Assembly: GCA_929200315.1 (NCBI GenBank)
Contig: CAKMZB010000003.1
Location: 254,761-318,760 of the forward strand
Length of the DNA: 64,000 bases
Reading direction: 5' to 3'
Source of the DNA: an uncultured Alphaproteobacteria bacterium
GTDB lineage: Bacteria; Pseudomonadota; Alphaproteobacteria; Rhizobiales; Rhizobiaceae
In this document: one piece after another, positions 26,902-35,599 of the stretch
How positions within the stretch are numbered: the first letter of the stretch is position 1
Layout of the letters: each line of letters opens with the position of its first letter
The notes under the pieces: generated by a model
The model's database searches: none
Seen by the model: only the letters and a program-made list of their open reading frames with translations
Told to the model about the DNA's origin: nothing
Position numbers and translations under genes: made by a program

Positions 26902-27605
26902 ACGAGGCGCTGACCCTCTTATCCTTCGGCCCGAACGGTTGGGGGGACGAGCTGGCGGAGGGGCTCTGGCTCACAATTCGCCTTGCGCTGACGACGTTGC
27001 CCATCGGACTTATCCTCGGATTCCTCATCGCGCTCGCCAAACAGTCAGATGAACCCTGGCTGCGCCGGGCCGCCAACATCTACACCACCGTCTTTCGCGG
27101 CGTGCCGGAACTGGTGACGCTTTTCGTCATCTATTACGGCGGGCAGACACTACTGCAGACTGTGCTGGGCTATTTCACCAACACCTATATTGAGGTCTCA
27201 GGATTCGCGGCGGGTGTGGTGGCACTGTCAGTGGTCTTTTCTGCCTTCTCCTCCGAAGTCTTCCTCTCGGCTTTTCGCGGCATTCCGCTGGGGCAATATG
27301 AGGGGGCGCAGGCGCTTGGGCTTTCGCGGTTTCAGACCATGGGCAAGATCATCGCCCCGCAGCTCGTGCGCCTTGCCTTGCCGGGCCTTTCTAACCTCTG
27401 GCTTATTCTGCTGAAGGACACCGCCCTCGTTTCGGTAATCGCGCTTGATGATTTGCTGCGCAAAACCAGCGTCGCGGTGGGCAACACGAAAGAACCGTTT
27501 CTGTTCTACATGGCAGCTTGCCTCATCTACTTCGTCCTCTCGCTCTCTTCCTCAGCGCTGCTCACGCAGCTCGACAAACGGGCCAATAGAGGGCTGACGC
27601 GATGA
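26898..27605 (+). CDS. Amino-acid ABC transporter permease (HisQ/ArtQ type)
   Basis: A 235-residue permease with five or six helices. It holds the family signature for polar amino-acid permeases: YTTVFRGVPELVTLFVIYYG (N-terminal) and the EAA loop AFRGIPLGQYEGAQALGLSR. The GTG start at 26898 overlaps the upstream stop codon (GTGA); the longer open frame runs antiparallel to nothing but overlaps the ligase gene and is not supported. It couples to a second permease by another four-base overlap. Confidence 0.92.
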   Translation: MNEALTLLSFGPNGWGDELAEGLWLTIRLALTTLPIGLILGFLIALAKQSDEPWLRRAANIYTTVFRGVPELVTLFVIYYGGQTLLQTVLGYFTNTYIEVSGFAAGVVALSVVFSAFSSEVFLSAFRGIPLGQYEGAQALGLSRFQTMGKIIAPQLVRLALPGLSNLWLILLKDTALVSVIALDDLLRKTSVAVGNTKEPFLFYMAACLIYFVLSLSSSALLTQLDKRANRGLTR

Positions 27606-28441
27606 GCAAAGCCTATGTAGCGCAACGGATCCTGCCCGCAAAAGCCCCGCCTCCGACTGCAGGTCTTGGCTGGTCCGCCGCGAAAATTATCGGGATCATC
27701 CTTGTTGCTTTCTGGGCCCTGGCGGGCCTCGCGATCTTCGCCAATTTTGCCTTCAACACCGAGGGCGATTTCCTCGCCCGCTACGGCCCGCGCATGTTGC
27801 AGGGCCTGTGGAAGACGATCTGGATTACGCTGATTTCAATCGGCCTGGGGATGTTGCTCGCCGCCCTGCTGACAGCCATGCGCCTGTCGCCCTCACGCAT
27901 CATCCAGGCACCGGCAGCTGCCTTCATGACCTTCTTCCGCGGCACGCCGCTCATCGCGCAGATCTTCTTGATCTACTACGGTTCAGGGGAGTTTACCGAC
28001 TTCTTCAAAACGGCCGGATTGTGGTGGTTTTTCAGCGACGCGATCTATTGTGCAATCCTCGCTTTCTCCCTGAACACAGCCGCTTACCAGGCGCAGATCT
28101 ATATCGGCGCGATCCGTACAGTCTCGCAGGGGCAGCGTGAGGCGGGGCAGGCGCTGGGTCTTTCGCGCATGGCCATCACCCGCAAGATCGTGCTGCCCCA
28201 AGCCGCGATTACGGCCCTGCGCCCCCTGGGCAACGAGATTGTGCTGATGGTCAAGGGCTCGGCCATCGCCTCGGTCATCACAGTGCTTGATCTGATGGGC
28301 GAAACCCGCCTTGCCTATTCCCGCTCCTTCGACTTCCAAGTCTATCTTTGGGCCGCCGTTTTGTACCTCGTGATTGTGGAAACGTTGCGCCGGGTCTGGG
28401 ATGTTTTGGAAGAGCGGCTGACGCGGCATTTGAAGCGCTAG
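27602..28441 (+). CDS. Amino-acid ABC transporter permease (HisM/ArtM type)
   Basis: A 279-residue second permease. A soluble N-terminus of about 25 residues precedes the helices. Family segments are FMTFFRGTPLIAQIFLIYYG and the EAA loop RTVSQGQREAGQALGLSRMA. The start overlaps the preceding stop (ATGA). Together the two make the membrane part of an importer for basic or polar amino acids. No ATPase gene follows, so the ATP-binding subunit must be encoded elsewhere; the solitary binding protein at 14.0-14.8 kb is a possible partner. Confidence 0.92.
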   Translation: MSKAYVAQRILPAKAPPPTAGLGWSAAKIIGIILVAFWALAGLAIFANFAFNTEGDFLARYGPRMLQGLWKTIWITLISIGLGMLLAALLTAMRLSPSRIIQAPAAAFMTFFRGTPLIAQIFLIYYGSGEFTDFFKTAGLWWFFSDAIYCAILAFSLNTAAYQAQIYIGAIRTVSQGQREAGQALGLSRMAITRKIVLPQAAITALRPLGNEIVLMVKGSAIASVITVLDLMGETRLAYSRSFDFQVYLWAAVLYLVIVETLRRVWDVLEERLTRHLKR

Positions 28442-28474
28442 ACGTGGAAGCAAGAGCCGCGTAAGGCGGCGGCC

Positions 28475-29005
28475 ATGGAAGCAACCCAGCAACAACAACT
28501 GGCCAAACGCGAATTGCGGGACGTCCTTGGCACTTTCGCCACAGGCGTAACCATCGTCACGGCCTGGGACGAGGGCGCCAATGCACCGGTGGGGGTGACG
28601 GCATCGTCGTTTAATTCTGTCTCCCTCGACCCGCCACTGGTACTGTGGAGTGTCGGGAAACAAGCGCTTTCTGCCGACGTGCTGACCACCAACGAACGCT
28701 TTGCGATCCATGTGTTGAATGCCGAACAGACCGATCTTGCCAACCGCTTTGCCAAATCCGGGACCGACAAATTCGGCCCAACAGACTACGCGCGGGACAC
28801 CAATGGCGTGCCGGTTTTGCCGGATTTTGCATCCCGCTTCGACTGCCAGCTCGAGGCGGTGCATAAGGGCGGGGATCATCTCATCATCGTTGGCCGGGTG
28901 ATGAGTATTGAGCGTGGAGGCGGCGAGCCGTTGGTCTTCCACGATGGCGGCTTTGCAACTGCTGTGCCGCTGGAATTGTTGGCCGAACTCAAGCGCGGCG
29001 CGTGA
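28475..29005 (+). CDS. Flavin reductase family protein
   Basis: A 176-residue FMN-binding split-barrel protein. The N-terminal LRDVLGTFATGVTIVTAWDE and VGVTASSFNSVSLDPPLVLW are the flavin reductase-like domain signature. Other members supply reduced flavin to two-component monooxygenases. The N-terminal MEATQQQQLAKREL is polar and variable. It begins 33 bp after the second ABC permease and may belong to the same transcript. No partner monooxygenase is in view. Confidence 0.9.
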   Translation: MEATQQQQLAKRELRDVLGTFATGVTIVTAWDEGANAPVGVTASSFNSVSLDPPLVLWSVGKQALSADVLTTNERFAIHVLNAEQTDLANRFAKSGTDKFGPTDYARDTNGVPVLPDFASRFDCQLEAVHKGGDHLIIVGRVMSIERGGGEPLVFHDGGFATAVPLELLAELKRGA

Positions 29006-29009
29006 AGCC

Positions 29010-29183
29010 AGGCCATTCGCACCCGCCGCCAGGGTAGTCGACACGACGGCAGCCGGAGATTCCTTCAATGGCGCATATCTCGCAGCCATCCTGACCGGCG
29101 CGACCGAAGCGGAAGCGCTGACACTGGGACATGCTCGCGCGAGCGCTACCATTGGCACGATCGGGGCCATCGTTCCGCGATAA
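29010..29183 (+). pseudogene. C-terminal remnant of a PfkB-family sugar kinase (KDG kinase-like)
   Basis: The frame reads PAARVVDTTAAGDSFNGAYL and ends GTIGAIVPR, followed by a stop. DTTAAGDSFNGAYLA is the PfkB signature 2 with the catalytic Asp, as found in 2-keto-3-deoxygluconate kinases, which usually end in GAI(I)P. About 57 codons remain. The frame upstream belongs to the end of the flavin reductase gene in another phase. It lies 86 bp before a TRAP transporter operon, a common neighbour of such kinases. Confidence 0.8.
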
Positions 29184-29269
29184 AATTACTGCCACACAAG
29201 CCTATCGTCCCATTAGACATCGCCGAAAACCGCAACTAGGCTGCCCCTCTACGCATCTGGGAGGATATC

Positions 29270-30265
29270 ATGCGCAAACTAACCCTCGTCGCGGCGACCG
29301 CCGCGCTTTTGGCCACGGCCGCCTCACCCGCTCTTGCAGCTTGTGACGCTGGTGAAGAAGTCATCAAATTTAGCCACGTCACCAACACCGACAAGCACCC
29401 CAAGGGCATTGCCGCCACCCTTCTCGCCGAGCGCGTGAATGCGGAAATGAACGGTAAGGCCTGCATGGAGGTGTTCCCCAACTCCACGCTCTACAACGAT
29501 GACAAGGTGTTGGAAGCGCTGCTGAACGGTGATGTTCAACTGGCTGCACCGTCTTTGTCGAAATTTGAGAAATTCACCAAGAAGTTCCGTCTCTTCGACC
29601 TGCCCTTCATGTTTGCAGACATCGATGCGGTGGACGCATTCCAGAACTCGGCCGCTGGTCAGAAACTGAAGGATTCCATGGTCCGCCGTGGCCTGAAGGG
29701 CCTCGCCTTTTGGCACAATGGCATGAAGCAGATGTCAGCATCTCGCCCGCTGGTAAAACCGGAAGATGCCAGTGGTCTGAAGTTCCGTGTCCAGGCGTCC
29801 GACGTGCTGGTTGCACAGTTTGAAGCGCTTGGCGCCAGCCCGCAGAAGATGGCCTTCTCGGAAGTCTATGGTGGCCTGCAACAGAAGGTCGTGGACGGGC
29901 AGGAAAACACCTGGTCCAACATCTATGGCAAGAAGTTCTTCGAAGTGCAGGACGGCGTAACCGAGACCAACCACGGGATTATCGACTACCTCGTCGTGAC
30001 ATCCGATGAATGGTGGAATGGCCTTGATGCCGATGTGCGCGACCAGCTCGCCACCATCCTGAAGGAAGTGACTGAAATGCGAAACGCAGAGTCCTTCCAG
30101 GTCAACGAGGACAACAAGGCCAAGATCATCGAGGCCGGTGGCACCGTGCGCCAGCTCACACCAGAGCAGCGCCAGGCCTGGGTCGATGCCCTGAAGCCCG
30201 TATGGAGCCAGTTTGAAGGTGATGTCGGCGCCGACCTCATCGCCGCTGCCCAAGGTGGCAGCTAG
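29270..30265 (+). CDS. TRAP transporter substrate-binding protein (DctP type)
   Basis: A 331-residue periplasmic protein. The signal peptide is MRKLTLVAATAALLATAASP, followed by ALA and a short N-terminus. Family blocks include IKFSHVTNTDKHPKGIAATL, DLPFMFADIDAVDAFQ, KGLAFWHNGMKQMSASRPLV and FSEVYGGLQQKVVDGQENTW. The conserved Arg of LKFRVQ-x-S that holds carboxylate substrates is present. The ligand is probably a C4 dicarboxylate or sugar acid. It is first gene of a three-gene TRAP operon and is followed by a hairpin that may lower expression of the membrane genes. Confidence 0.95.
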   Translation: MRKLTLVAATAALLATAASPALAACDAGEEVIKFSHVTNTDKHPKGIAATLLAERVNAEMNGKACMEVFPNSTLYNDDKVLEALLNGDVQLAAPSLSKFEKFTKKFRLFDLPFMFADIDAVDAFQNSAAGQKLKDSMVRRGLKGLAFWHNGMKQMSASRPLVKPEDASGLKFRVQASDVLVAQFEALGASPQKMAFSEVYGGLQQKVVDGQENTWSNIYGKKFFEVQDGVTETNHGIIDYLVVTSDEWWNGLDADVRDQLATILKEVTEMRNAESFQVNEDNKAKIIEAGGTVRQLTPEQRQAWVDALKPVWSQFEGDVGADLIAAAQGGS

Positions 30266-30290
30266 GCGCTGTTAACTGAAAAACAACTGC

Positions 30291-30315
30291 TCCCCGCCGG
30301 ATGATCCGGCGGGGA
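30291..30315 (+). terminator. Hairpin between the TRAP binding-protein and permease genes
   Basis: TCCCCGCCGGA and TCCGGCGGGGA are exact complements with a 3-base loop, followed by TTTTCCC. A strong 11-bp stem with a short T-run inside an operon fits partial termination, giving more binding protein than permease. A run of eight G follows close by at 30324-30331. Confidence 0.7.
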
Positions 30316-30337
30316 TTTTCCCGGGGGGGGACCGGCT

Positions 30338-30964
30338 ATGGACAGCGACAAACGAGGCCCGCTTGACGGCCTCGAAGAAGGCTTCATCGCGCTGACATTG
30401 GGACTGATGACAATCATCACCCTCGCCAATGTGGTGGCCCGCTACCTTTTCAACTCCAACATCCTCTGGGCACTGGAAGCGACAGTTTTTCTCTTCGCCT
30501 GGCTGGTGCTGGTGGGTGCTTCCTACGGGGTGAAGAAGACCTTCCACATCGGCATCGATATTGTCGTCAACAGCCTGCCTGCCCCGGCGCGCAAGGGGTT
30601 GACGCTGCTTGCCGGTCTTGCCTGCCTCACCTTCGCCATGCTGCTTCTGATCGGTTCCTGGAACTACTGGTGGCCCTTCGCCTCCAGCCGTTCCTTCTAT
30701 GAAACGAACGATCTGCCTGTCCCCTTCTTCCTCACCTGGATGGGAGATGTCTTCAACGAGGGCGAGGCTTATGAAAAGCTGCCCCGTTTCATCCCCTATT
30801 TCGTCATGCCCTTCGCCATGGCGTTACTGACCTTCCGCATTCTGGAGGCCATCTGGCGTGTCGCAAAGGACGAGCAGGACCTCCTTATCGCCGGTCACGA
30901 AGCCGAAGACCTGTATGAGGATGCTGACGATGCCGTCCATGCCCAAGAGGGGGAGATACGCTAA
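30338..30964 (+). CDS. TRAP transporter small permease (DctQ type)
   Basis: A 208-residue membrane protein with four helices. Typical small-subunit features are LGLMTIITLANVVARYLFNS, ATVFLFAWLVLVGASYGVKK and FHIGIDIVV. It forms a complex with the large permease. The C-terminal tail is acidic (EAEDLYEDADDAVHAQEG). The stop (TAA) overlaps the ATG of the large subunit, so the two are coupled. Confidence 0.93.
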   Translation: MDSDKRGPLDGLEEGFIALTLGLMTIITLANVVARYLFNSNILWALEATVFLFAWLVLVGASYGVKKTFHIGIDIVVNSLPAPARKGLTLLAGLACLTFAMLLLIGSWNYWWPFASSRSFYETNDLPVPFFLTWMGDVFNEGEAYEKLPRFIPYFVMPFAMALLTFRILEAIWRVAKDEQDLLIAGHEAEDLYEDADDAVHAQEGEIR

Positions 30965-32340
30965 TGGCCGTCGCTGTCCTCTTTGCTATGGTCATCACGC
31001 TGATGATGATTGGGGTGCCAATCGCCATCGCCCTTGGCCTTTCTTCAATGGCTTTCCTGCTGATTTATTCCGACGGGTCGTTGGCCTCGGTGGCACAAAC
31101 ACTCTTTGCCGCTTTTGACGGCCACTACACGCTGCTCGCTATTCCCTTCTTCGTGCTGGCCTCCTCCTTCATGTCGACCGGCGGGGTCGCGCGGCGGATC
31201 ATCCGCTTCGCCGTGGCCTGTGTTGGCCATCTGCGCGGAGGTCTTGCCATTGCTTCGGTCTTTGCCTGCATGATGTTTGCTGCGCTTTCCGGTTCATCCC
31301 CGGCAACCGTTGTGGCCATCGGCTCCATCGTCATCGCCGGTATGCGTGAGGTTGGTTACACAAAGGAATTTGCAGCCGGTGTAATCTGCAATGCTGGAAC
31401 GCTCGGCATTCTCATTCCGCCCTCCATCGTCATGGTGGTCTATGCGGCGGCGACGGATGTTTCTGTCGGGCGCATGTTCCTCGCCGGTGTCATCCCCGGT
31501 CTCATTGCAGGTTTGATGCTGATGATCGGCATCTATGTGGTGGCCAAATGGAAAGACATCCCCAAGCAGCCCTTTGCCGGTATCCGGGAGATTTTGGCCT
31601 CCGGACGGGATGCCTTCTGGGGCCTCTTCCTTATCATCATCATTCTCGGCGGCATTTATGGTGGCATCTTCACGCCGACCGAAGCCGCCGCCGTTGCCGC
31701 CGTCTATGCCTTCTTCATCGCCAATTTCGTCTATCGCGACATGGGCCCGCTGACCGTTGCAGGGAGCGAGGCAAACATTCCGCTCTACCGCAAGCCACAA
31801 GCACTCTTCACCGCCTGGTTCCATGAAGACACGCGCAACACGCTTTTTGAGGCCGGCAAGCTGACCATCATGTTGATGTTCATCATCGCCAACGCGCTGA
31901 TCCTCAAACACGTTCTGACCGAAGAGCGCATTCCGCAGATCATTACTGAAGCCATGCTCGCGGCCGGTCTCGGACCAATCATGTTCCTTGTGGTGGTGAA
32001 CATCATCCTGCTGCTTGGCGGGCAGTTCATGGAACCATCCGGTCTGCTGATTATCGTTGCGCCTCTGGTCTTCCCCATCGCGGTGGAGCTTGGCATCGAC
32101 CCGATTCATCTGGGCATCATCATGGTGGTGAATATGGAGATTGGGATGATAACGCCACCGGTGGGGCTCAATCTCTTCGTCACCGCAGGGGTTGCAAGGA
32201 TGTCGGTCTACCACGTGGTGAAGGCGGCAGCGCCCTGGGTGCTGATCATGTTCGCCTTCCTGATATTGGTGACATACGTGCCCATTGTCTCAACCTATCT
32301 GCCAACGTTGCTGATGGGACCGGAGATCATCACCCGGTAA
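30964..32340 (+). CDS. TRAP transporter large permease (DctM type)
   Basis: A 458-residue membrane protein with about 11-12 helices and the DctM domain. Conserved segments are IGVPIAIALGLSSMAFL, FFVLASSFMSTGGVARRIIR, CMMFAALSGSSPATVVAIGS and MVVNMEIGMITPPVGLNLFV. This is the ion-coupled transport subunit. A polar insertion around 260-300 (PLYRKPQALFTAWFHEDTRN) is longer than in many relatives. No catabolic genes follow; the kinase remnant before the operon may show what they once were. Confidence 0.95.
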   Translation: MAVAVLFAMVITLMMIGVPIAIALGLSSMAFLLIYSDGSLASVAQTLFAAFDGHYTLLAIPFFVLASSFMSTGGVARRIIRFAVACVGHLRGGLAIASVFACMMFAALSGSSPATVVAIGSIVIAGMREVGYTKEFAAGVICNAGTLGILIPPSIVMVVYAAATDVSVGRMFLAGVIPGLIAGLMLMIGIYVVAKWKDIPKQPFAGIREILASGRDAFWGLFLIIIILGGIYGGIFTPTEAAAVAAVYAFFIANFVYRDMGPLTVAGSEANIPLYRKPQALFTAWFHEDTRNTLFEAGKLTIMLMFIIANALILKHVLTEERIPQIITEAMLAAGLGPIMFLVVVNIILLLGGQFMEPSGLLIIVAPLVFPIAVELGIDPIHLGIIMVVNMEIGMITPPVGLNLFVTAGVARMSVYHVVKAAAPWVLIMFAFLILVTYVPIVSTYLPTLLMGPEIITR

Positions 32341-32413
32341 GCCACAAGCGCCCCTTCCCGTCCCGCTCGTATAGGCTTAGAGACGTGGGAGGGACGATTT
32401 GGAGGGCGCGCAC

Positions 32414-33652
32414 GTGCCGTACGATTTTGCGATCATGTGGGAGTGGCTCGCCTTTGGCGTGCGCTGGCTCCACGTCATCACGGCCATCGCGTGGATTGGT
32501 TCGTCTTTCTATTTCATCGCACTTGATCTCGGTCTCAACCGTGAGCGGGAGCTGGAGACCGGCGCAGATGGCGAAGAGTGGCAGGTCCATGGCGGCGGAT
32601 TTTATCATATCCAGAAATATCTGGTTGCCCCCGCGGCGATGCCGGAACATCTGACCTGGTTCAAATGGGAGAGCTACGCGACCTGGCTGTCCGGCGCGGC
32701 TCTGCTCGCCATCGTTTACTGGGCGGGAGCGGAGATGTATCTCATCGACCCGGCCAAGGCGGACCTAGCCATCTGGCAGGCGATTGCGATCTCCGCAGCC
32801 TCCCTCGCGATTGGCTGGCTGATTTACGATTTTCTCTGCAAGTCACCTCTCGGCGACAACCCAACTGCACTGATGGTGCTGCTCTTCGTGCTGCTCACCG
32901 CGATGGGCTGGGCCTACACGCAGGTCTTCACCGGTCGCGCAGCTTTGCTGCATCTGGGCGCGTTCACCGCGACCATCATGACAGCTAATGTTTTCGTCAT
33001 CATCATGCCGAACCAGCGCATCGTGGTTGCGGATCTGAAGGCAGGGCGCAGCCCGGATCCGAAATACGGCAAGATCGCCAAACTGCGCTCAACTCACAAC
33101 AATTACCTCACCCTACCGGTGATCTTCCTGATGCTGTCGCATCACAATCCGCTGGCAACATCGACGCAGTACAACTGGCTGATCGCTTCACTGGTCTTCC
33201 TGATGGGCGTTACGATCCGCCACTGGTTCAACACTCGCCACGCCCGCGCCGGATCGCCGACCTGGACCTGGGCGGTAACGGCCATTCTCTTTGTCCTGAT
33301 CGCATGGCTTTCAACCGCTCCCGACCTTTCCATCCGGGAGGCAAATGCAGCCACCATGCCAACCGCCAGCGCGCGAACGCAGGCGCTTATGGCTTCATCG
33401 GATTTTGAACGCGCGACGGAAATTATCCAAGGCCGCTGCTCCATGTGCCATGCGGCAGAACCCGTCTGGGAAGGGTTAATCGTACCGCCGAAGGGCGTGG
33501 TGCTGGAAAGTGAAGATCAGATCGCAAGGCACGCGAAATCCATCTATCTCCATGCGGCGCGGTCCCACGCCATGCCTCCAGCGAACCTTAGTGCGATGGA
33601 ACAGGAAGAGCGGGATTTGCTCCGACAGTGGTTTGAGAAAGCCGGCCCCTAA
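32414..33652 (+). CDS. puuD: Urate hydroxylase PuuD (membrane urate oxidase with cytochrome c domain)
   Basis: A 412-residue protein. The first 300 or so residues form a membrane domain with about eight helices ([20 protein letters not shown], then [19 protein letters not shown]). The C-terminal domain has the haem c motif CSMCH near residue 341 and a distal Met region (HAMPPANL). PuuD oxidises urate to 5-hydroxyisourate. The GTG at 32414 is chosen because GGAGGG lies 7 bases before it. The gene overlaps the uraH stop codon from the opposite strand; uraH takes the next step of the pathway. Confidence 0.93.
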   Translation: MPYDFAIMWEWLAFGVRWLHVITAIAWIGSSFYFIALDLGLNRERELETGADGEEWQVHGGGFYHIQKYLVAPAAMPEHLTWFKWESYATWLSGAALLAIVYWAGAEMYLIDPAKADLAIWQAIAISAASLAIGWLIYDFLCKSPLGDNPTALMVLLFVLLTAMGWAYTQVFTGRAALLHLGAFTATIMTANVFVIIMPNQRIVVADLKAGRSPDPKYGKIAKLRSTHNNYLTLPVIFLMLSHHNPLATSTQYNWLIASLVFLMGVTIRHWFNTRHARAGSPTWTWAVTAILFVLIAWLSTAPDLSIREANAATMPTASARTQALMASSDFERATEIIQGRCSMCHAAEPVWEGLIVPPKGVVLESEDQIARHAKSIYLHAARSHAMPPANLSAMEQEERDLLRQWFEKAGP

Positions 33653-33996
33653 GATCCGCGATAGGTGGAATAGCCGAAAGGCGAAATGAGCAGCGGCACA
33701 TGGTAGTGCAGGTCAGCGTCGCTCACGCCAAAGCGGATGATGACCGTGTCCAGAAATTTCGGCTCCGGCAGATCAAAACCAGTAGCATCGAAATAGGCTC
33801 CCGCCTCGAATTCCAGCCGGTAGGTCGAAGCCTTGAAAGCATCCCCCTCCAGCAGCGGCGCGTCACAGCGGCCATCATCGTTGGTGCGAGTTTTAACGAT
33901 CGGCGCAGTGCCGTCGGCCTCATAGAGCCGAACTTCAAGCCCAGCCGCGGGCTTGCCGCTGGCGGTGTCCAAAACGTGTGTCGTCAATCGACCCAT
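33649..33996 (-). CDS. uraH: 5-hydroxyisourate hydrolase
   Basis: A 115-residue transthyretin-like protein that hydrolyses 5-hydroxyisourate to OHCU. The N-terminal [20 protein letters not shown] and the C-terminal [18 protein letters not shown] are the two family signatures with the catalytic His, Arg and Tyr-Arg-Gly-Ser tail. The start at 33996 is chosen because it precedes the first signature; the frame extends further only as overlap with the next gene. It is convergent with puuD and lies three bases after the Anbu gene on the same strand. Confidence 0.95.
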   Translation of the reverse strand: MGRLTTHVLDTASGKPAAGLEVRLYEADGTAPIVKTRTNDDGRCDAPLLEGDAFKASTYRLEFEAGAYFDATGFDLPEPKFLDTVIIRFGVSDADLHYHVPLLISPFGYSTYRGS

Positions 33997-33998
33997 AA

Positions 33999-34733
33999 TC
34001 AGCCCTCGTAGGATGGAAGTGTTGGAATGGCCTTGCGCAGGGCTTCGCCCCAACCTTCAGACAAGGTGCGAAAATAGGGATCGTCCCCTTCGATCCGCCG
34101 CTCATGCGTGGCAGTAAATTCACCGTCCTTCACGTAGCGCAGATTGAAGGGGGGCGCGACAGAAAGATTGGCGCGGACGGTAGAATCCATGGAGACCAAC
34201 ATCAACCGCACCGCATCACGAAAATCCATAGCCGCCTCGAAGGCGCGGATAAGAATGGGCTTGCCATATTTCGCTTCGCCGATCTGGAAGAAAGGATTAT
34301 CTTCTGTCGCCTCAATGAAATTGCCTTCCGGATAGATGAGATAGAGGCGTGGATCGGCTCCCTTTATCTGACCACCCAAAATGAGAGTGCCGGCAAAGGC
34401 GGCGTCCATTGTCTGACCCGGCGTCTGGCTCCGGGCAGCGACTTCTGTCGCCAACGTATCACCAACAATGCGGGCTACCTCGAACATTGTTGGGGCAGCC
34501 AGGATGGAAGGTGCGCGCTCACCCGGCGTCTTGTTGCGCTCGTCCAGCCAAGACACCACCGCCTGCGTTGTTGCGAGGTTCCCGGCGGAGAGAAGCGTGA
34601 TTGTTCGTTCTCCCGGAACGTCCCAGGAGCGCATTTTTGTAACTGTTGAGATGTTGTCGACGCCCGCATTGGTGCGGGTATCGGAGAGGTAAACCAATCC
34701 GTGGTCGAGCTTCATCGCGACGCAGTAGGTCAT
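33999..34733 (-). CDS. Anbu-type proteasome-like peptidase
   Basis: A 244-residue Ntn hydrolase of the proteasome beta/HslV fold. The N-terminus [23 protein letters not shown] would expose Thr2 as nucleophile. The strand [20 protein letters not shown], the [18 protein letters not shown] region and the absence of an ATPase partner match the Anbu (ancestral beta subunit) family. Anbu genes in proteobacteria are nearly always beside alpha-E, transglutaminase and ATP-grasp genes, exactly as here. The cellular role is unsettled; a link to small peptide synthesis and turnover has been proposed for the cluster. Confidence 0.9.
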   Translation of the reverse strand: MTYCVAMKLDHGLVYLSDTRTNAGVDNISTVTKMRSWDVPGERTITLLSAGNLATTQAVVSWLDERNKTPGERAPSILAAPTMFEVARIVGDTLATEVAARSQTPGQTMDAAFAGTLILGGQIKGADPRLYLIYPEGNFIEATEDNPFFQIGEAKYGKPILIRAFEAAMDFRDAVRLMLVSMDSTVRANLSVAPPFNLRYVKDGEFTATHERRIEGDDPYFRTLSEGWGEALRKAIPTLPSYEG

Positions 34734-34783
34734 TGGGGTCGAGAACTTTCAAAAGATGAATCGCCTGATGCGAAGGAAAGACC

Positions 34784-35599
34784 TTACTGTTGTGCAGCGG
34801 CCTCTTCAACGCGCAAGGCTACACTCAGCGTTGTTTGAGGTTCCCCGAAGATGAGCCCTTCCACGGGAGCGGCCTCGCGGGAATCGCAGCCTGTGGCGAG
34901 GCGCGCATAGCGGGTGTCGGGCGCATAGCCGTTGGAGACATCAAAACCAGTCCAACCAAGGCCGGGAATATGGACCTCTGCCCAGGCATGGCCCGCGCCC
35001 TGCTCTTCGCGATCGTTGAGTTTGAGGTAGCCGGTTACATAACGCGCCGGAAGGCCGAGATGACGGGCGCAAGCGATCATCACGTGGCTATGGTCCTGGC
35101 AGACGCCAGCACCTCGCTGAAGCACGTCTTCAGCGGCCAATGCGTTGGCGGGAACAGAAGTGTCGAAGGGCATCGCCTCAAGAATACGGGCGGAAAGGGC
35201 ATGGATATCGGCAAGCTCGGTGCCGATGCTTTCGCTGAGCGCGCGGACAGCCTGGCCCGGCATCGTCAACGGCGTCGGGCGCAGATAGAGGCCGAGGGGC
35301 GCAGAACCGTCGTGCTCGCCGACGACGCCATCTTCAATCAGCGGTTTCACCGACCCCTCGATCCGAACCACAAATTCGCTTGCTCCAGGCGTGAGAACAT
35401 AAAGCTCGCTCTCATTGCCGTGTTGGTCGGTGAAACGTGCGGCCTGCGAACCTCCCGTTATGGTAACATCCCAGGCCTCAACAATCTGTGCTGCACCCGA
35501 AGGCGCACGCACGCGCAACCTCTGGAGGCCGTATCCCATGGGCACGCCATAATCATAGCGCGTTTCATGGACAATGCGCAGACTGACATCCACCATCAC
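34784..35599 (-). CDS. Transglutaminase-like cysteine protease (Anbu cluster)
   Basis: A 271-residue protein. After a strand-rich N-terminal domain (SLRIVHETRYDYGVPMGYGL) comes the transglutaminase core. GVCQDHSHVMIACARHLGLP has the nucleophilic Cys, HAWAEVHIPGLGWTGFDVSN has the His and Asp of the triad. This class of bacterial protein probably cleaves or forms amide bonds. The gene overlaps the upstream alpha-E gene by four bases and is 50 bp from the Anbu gene. Confidence 0.92.
   Translation of the reverse strand: MMVDVSLRIVHETRYDYGVPMGYGLQRLRVRAPSGAAQIVEAWDVTITGGSQAARFTDQHGNESELYVLTPGASEFVVRIEGSVKPLIEDGVVGEHDGSAPLGLYLRPTPLTMPGQAVRALSESIGTELADIHALSARILEAMPFDTSVPANALAAEDVLQRGAGVCQDHSHVMIACARHLGLPARYVTGYLKLNDREEQGAGHAWAEVHIPGLGWTGFDVSNGYAPDTRYARLATGCDSREAAPVEGLIFGEPQTTLSVALRVEEAAAQQ

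Noticed and set aside
30324..30331. Run of eight G between TRAP genes as a phase-variation tract
   Set aside because: It is outside coding sequence and short; it could only alter spacing before the small permease start.
31294..32214. A 306-codon minus-strand open frame
   Set aside because: It is opposite the TRAP large permease gene and is composed of low-complexity charged residues with no family match.
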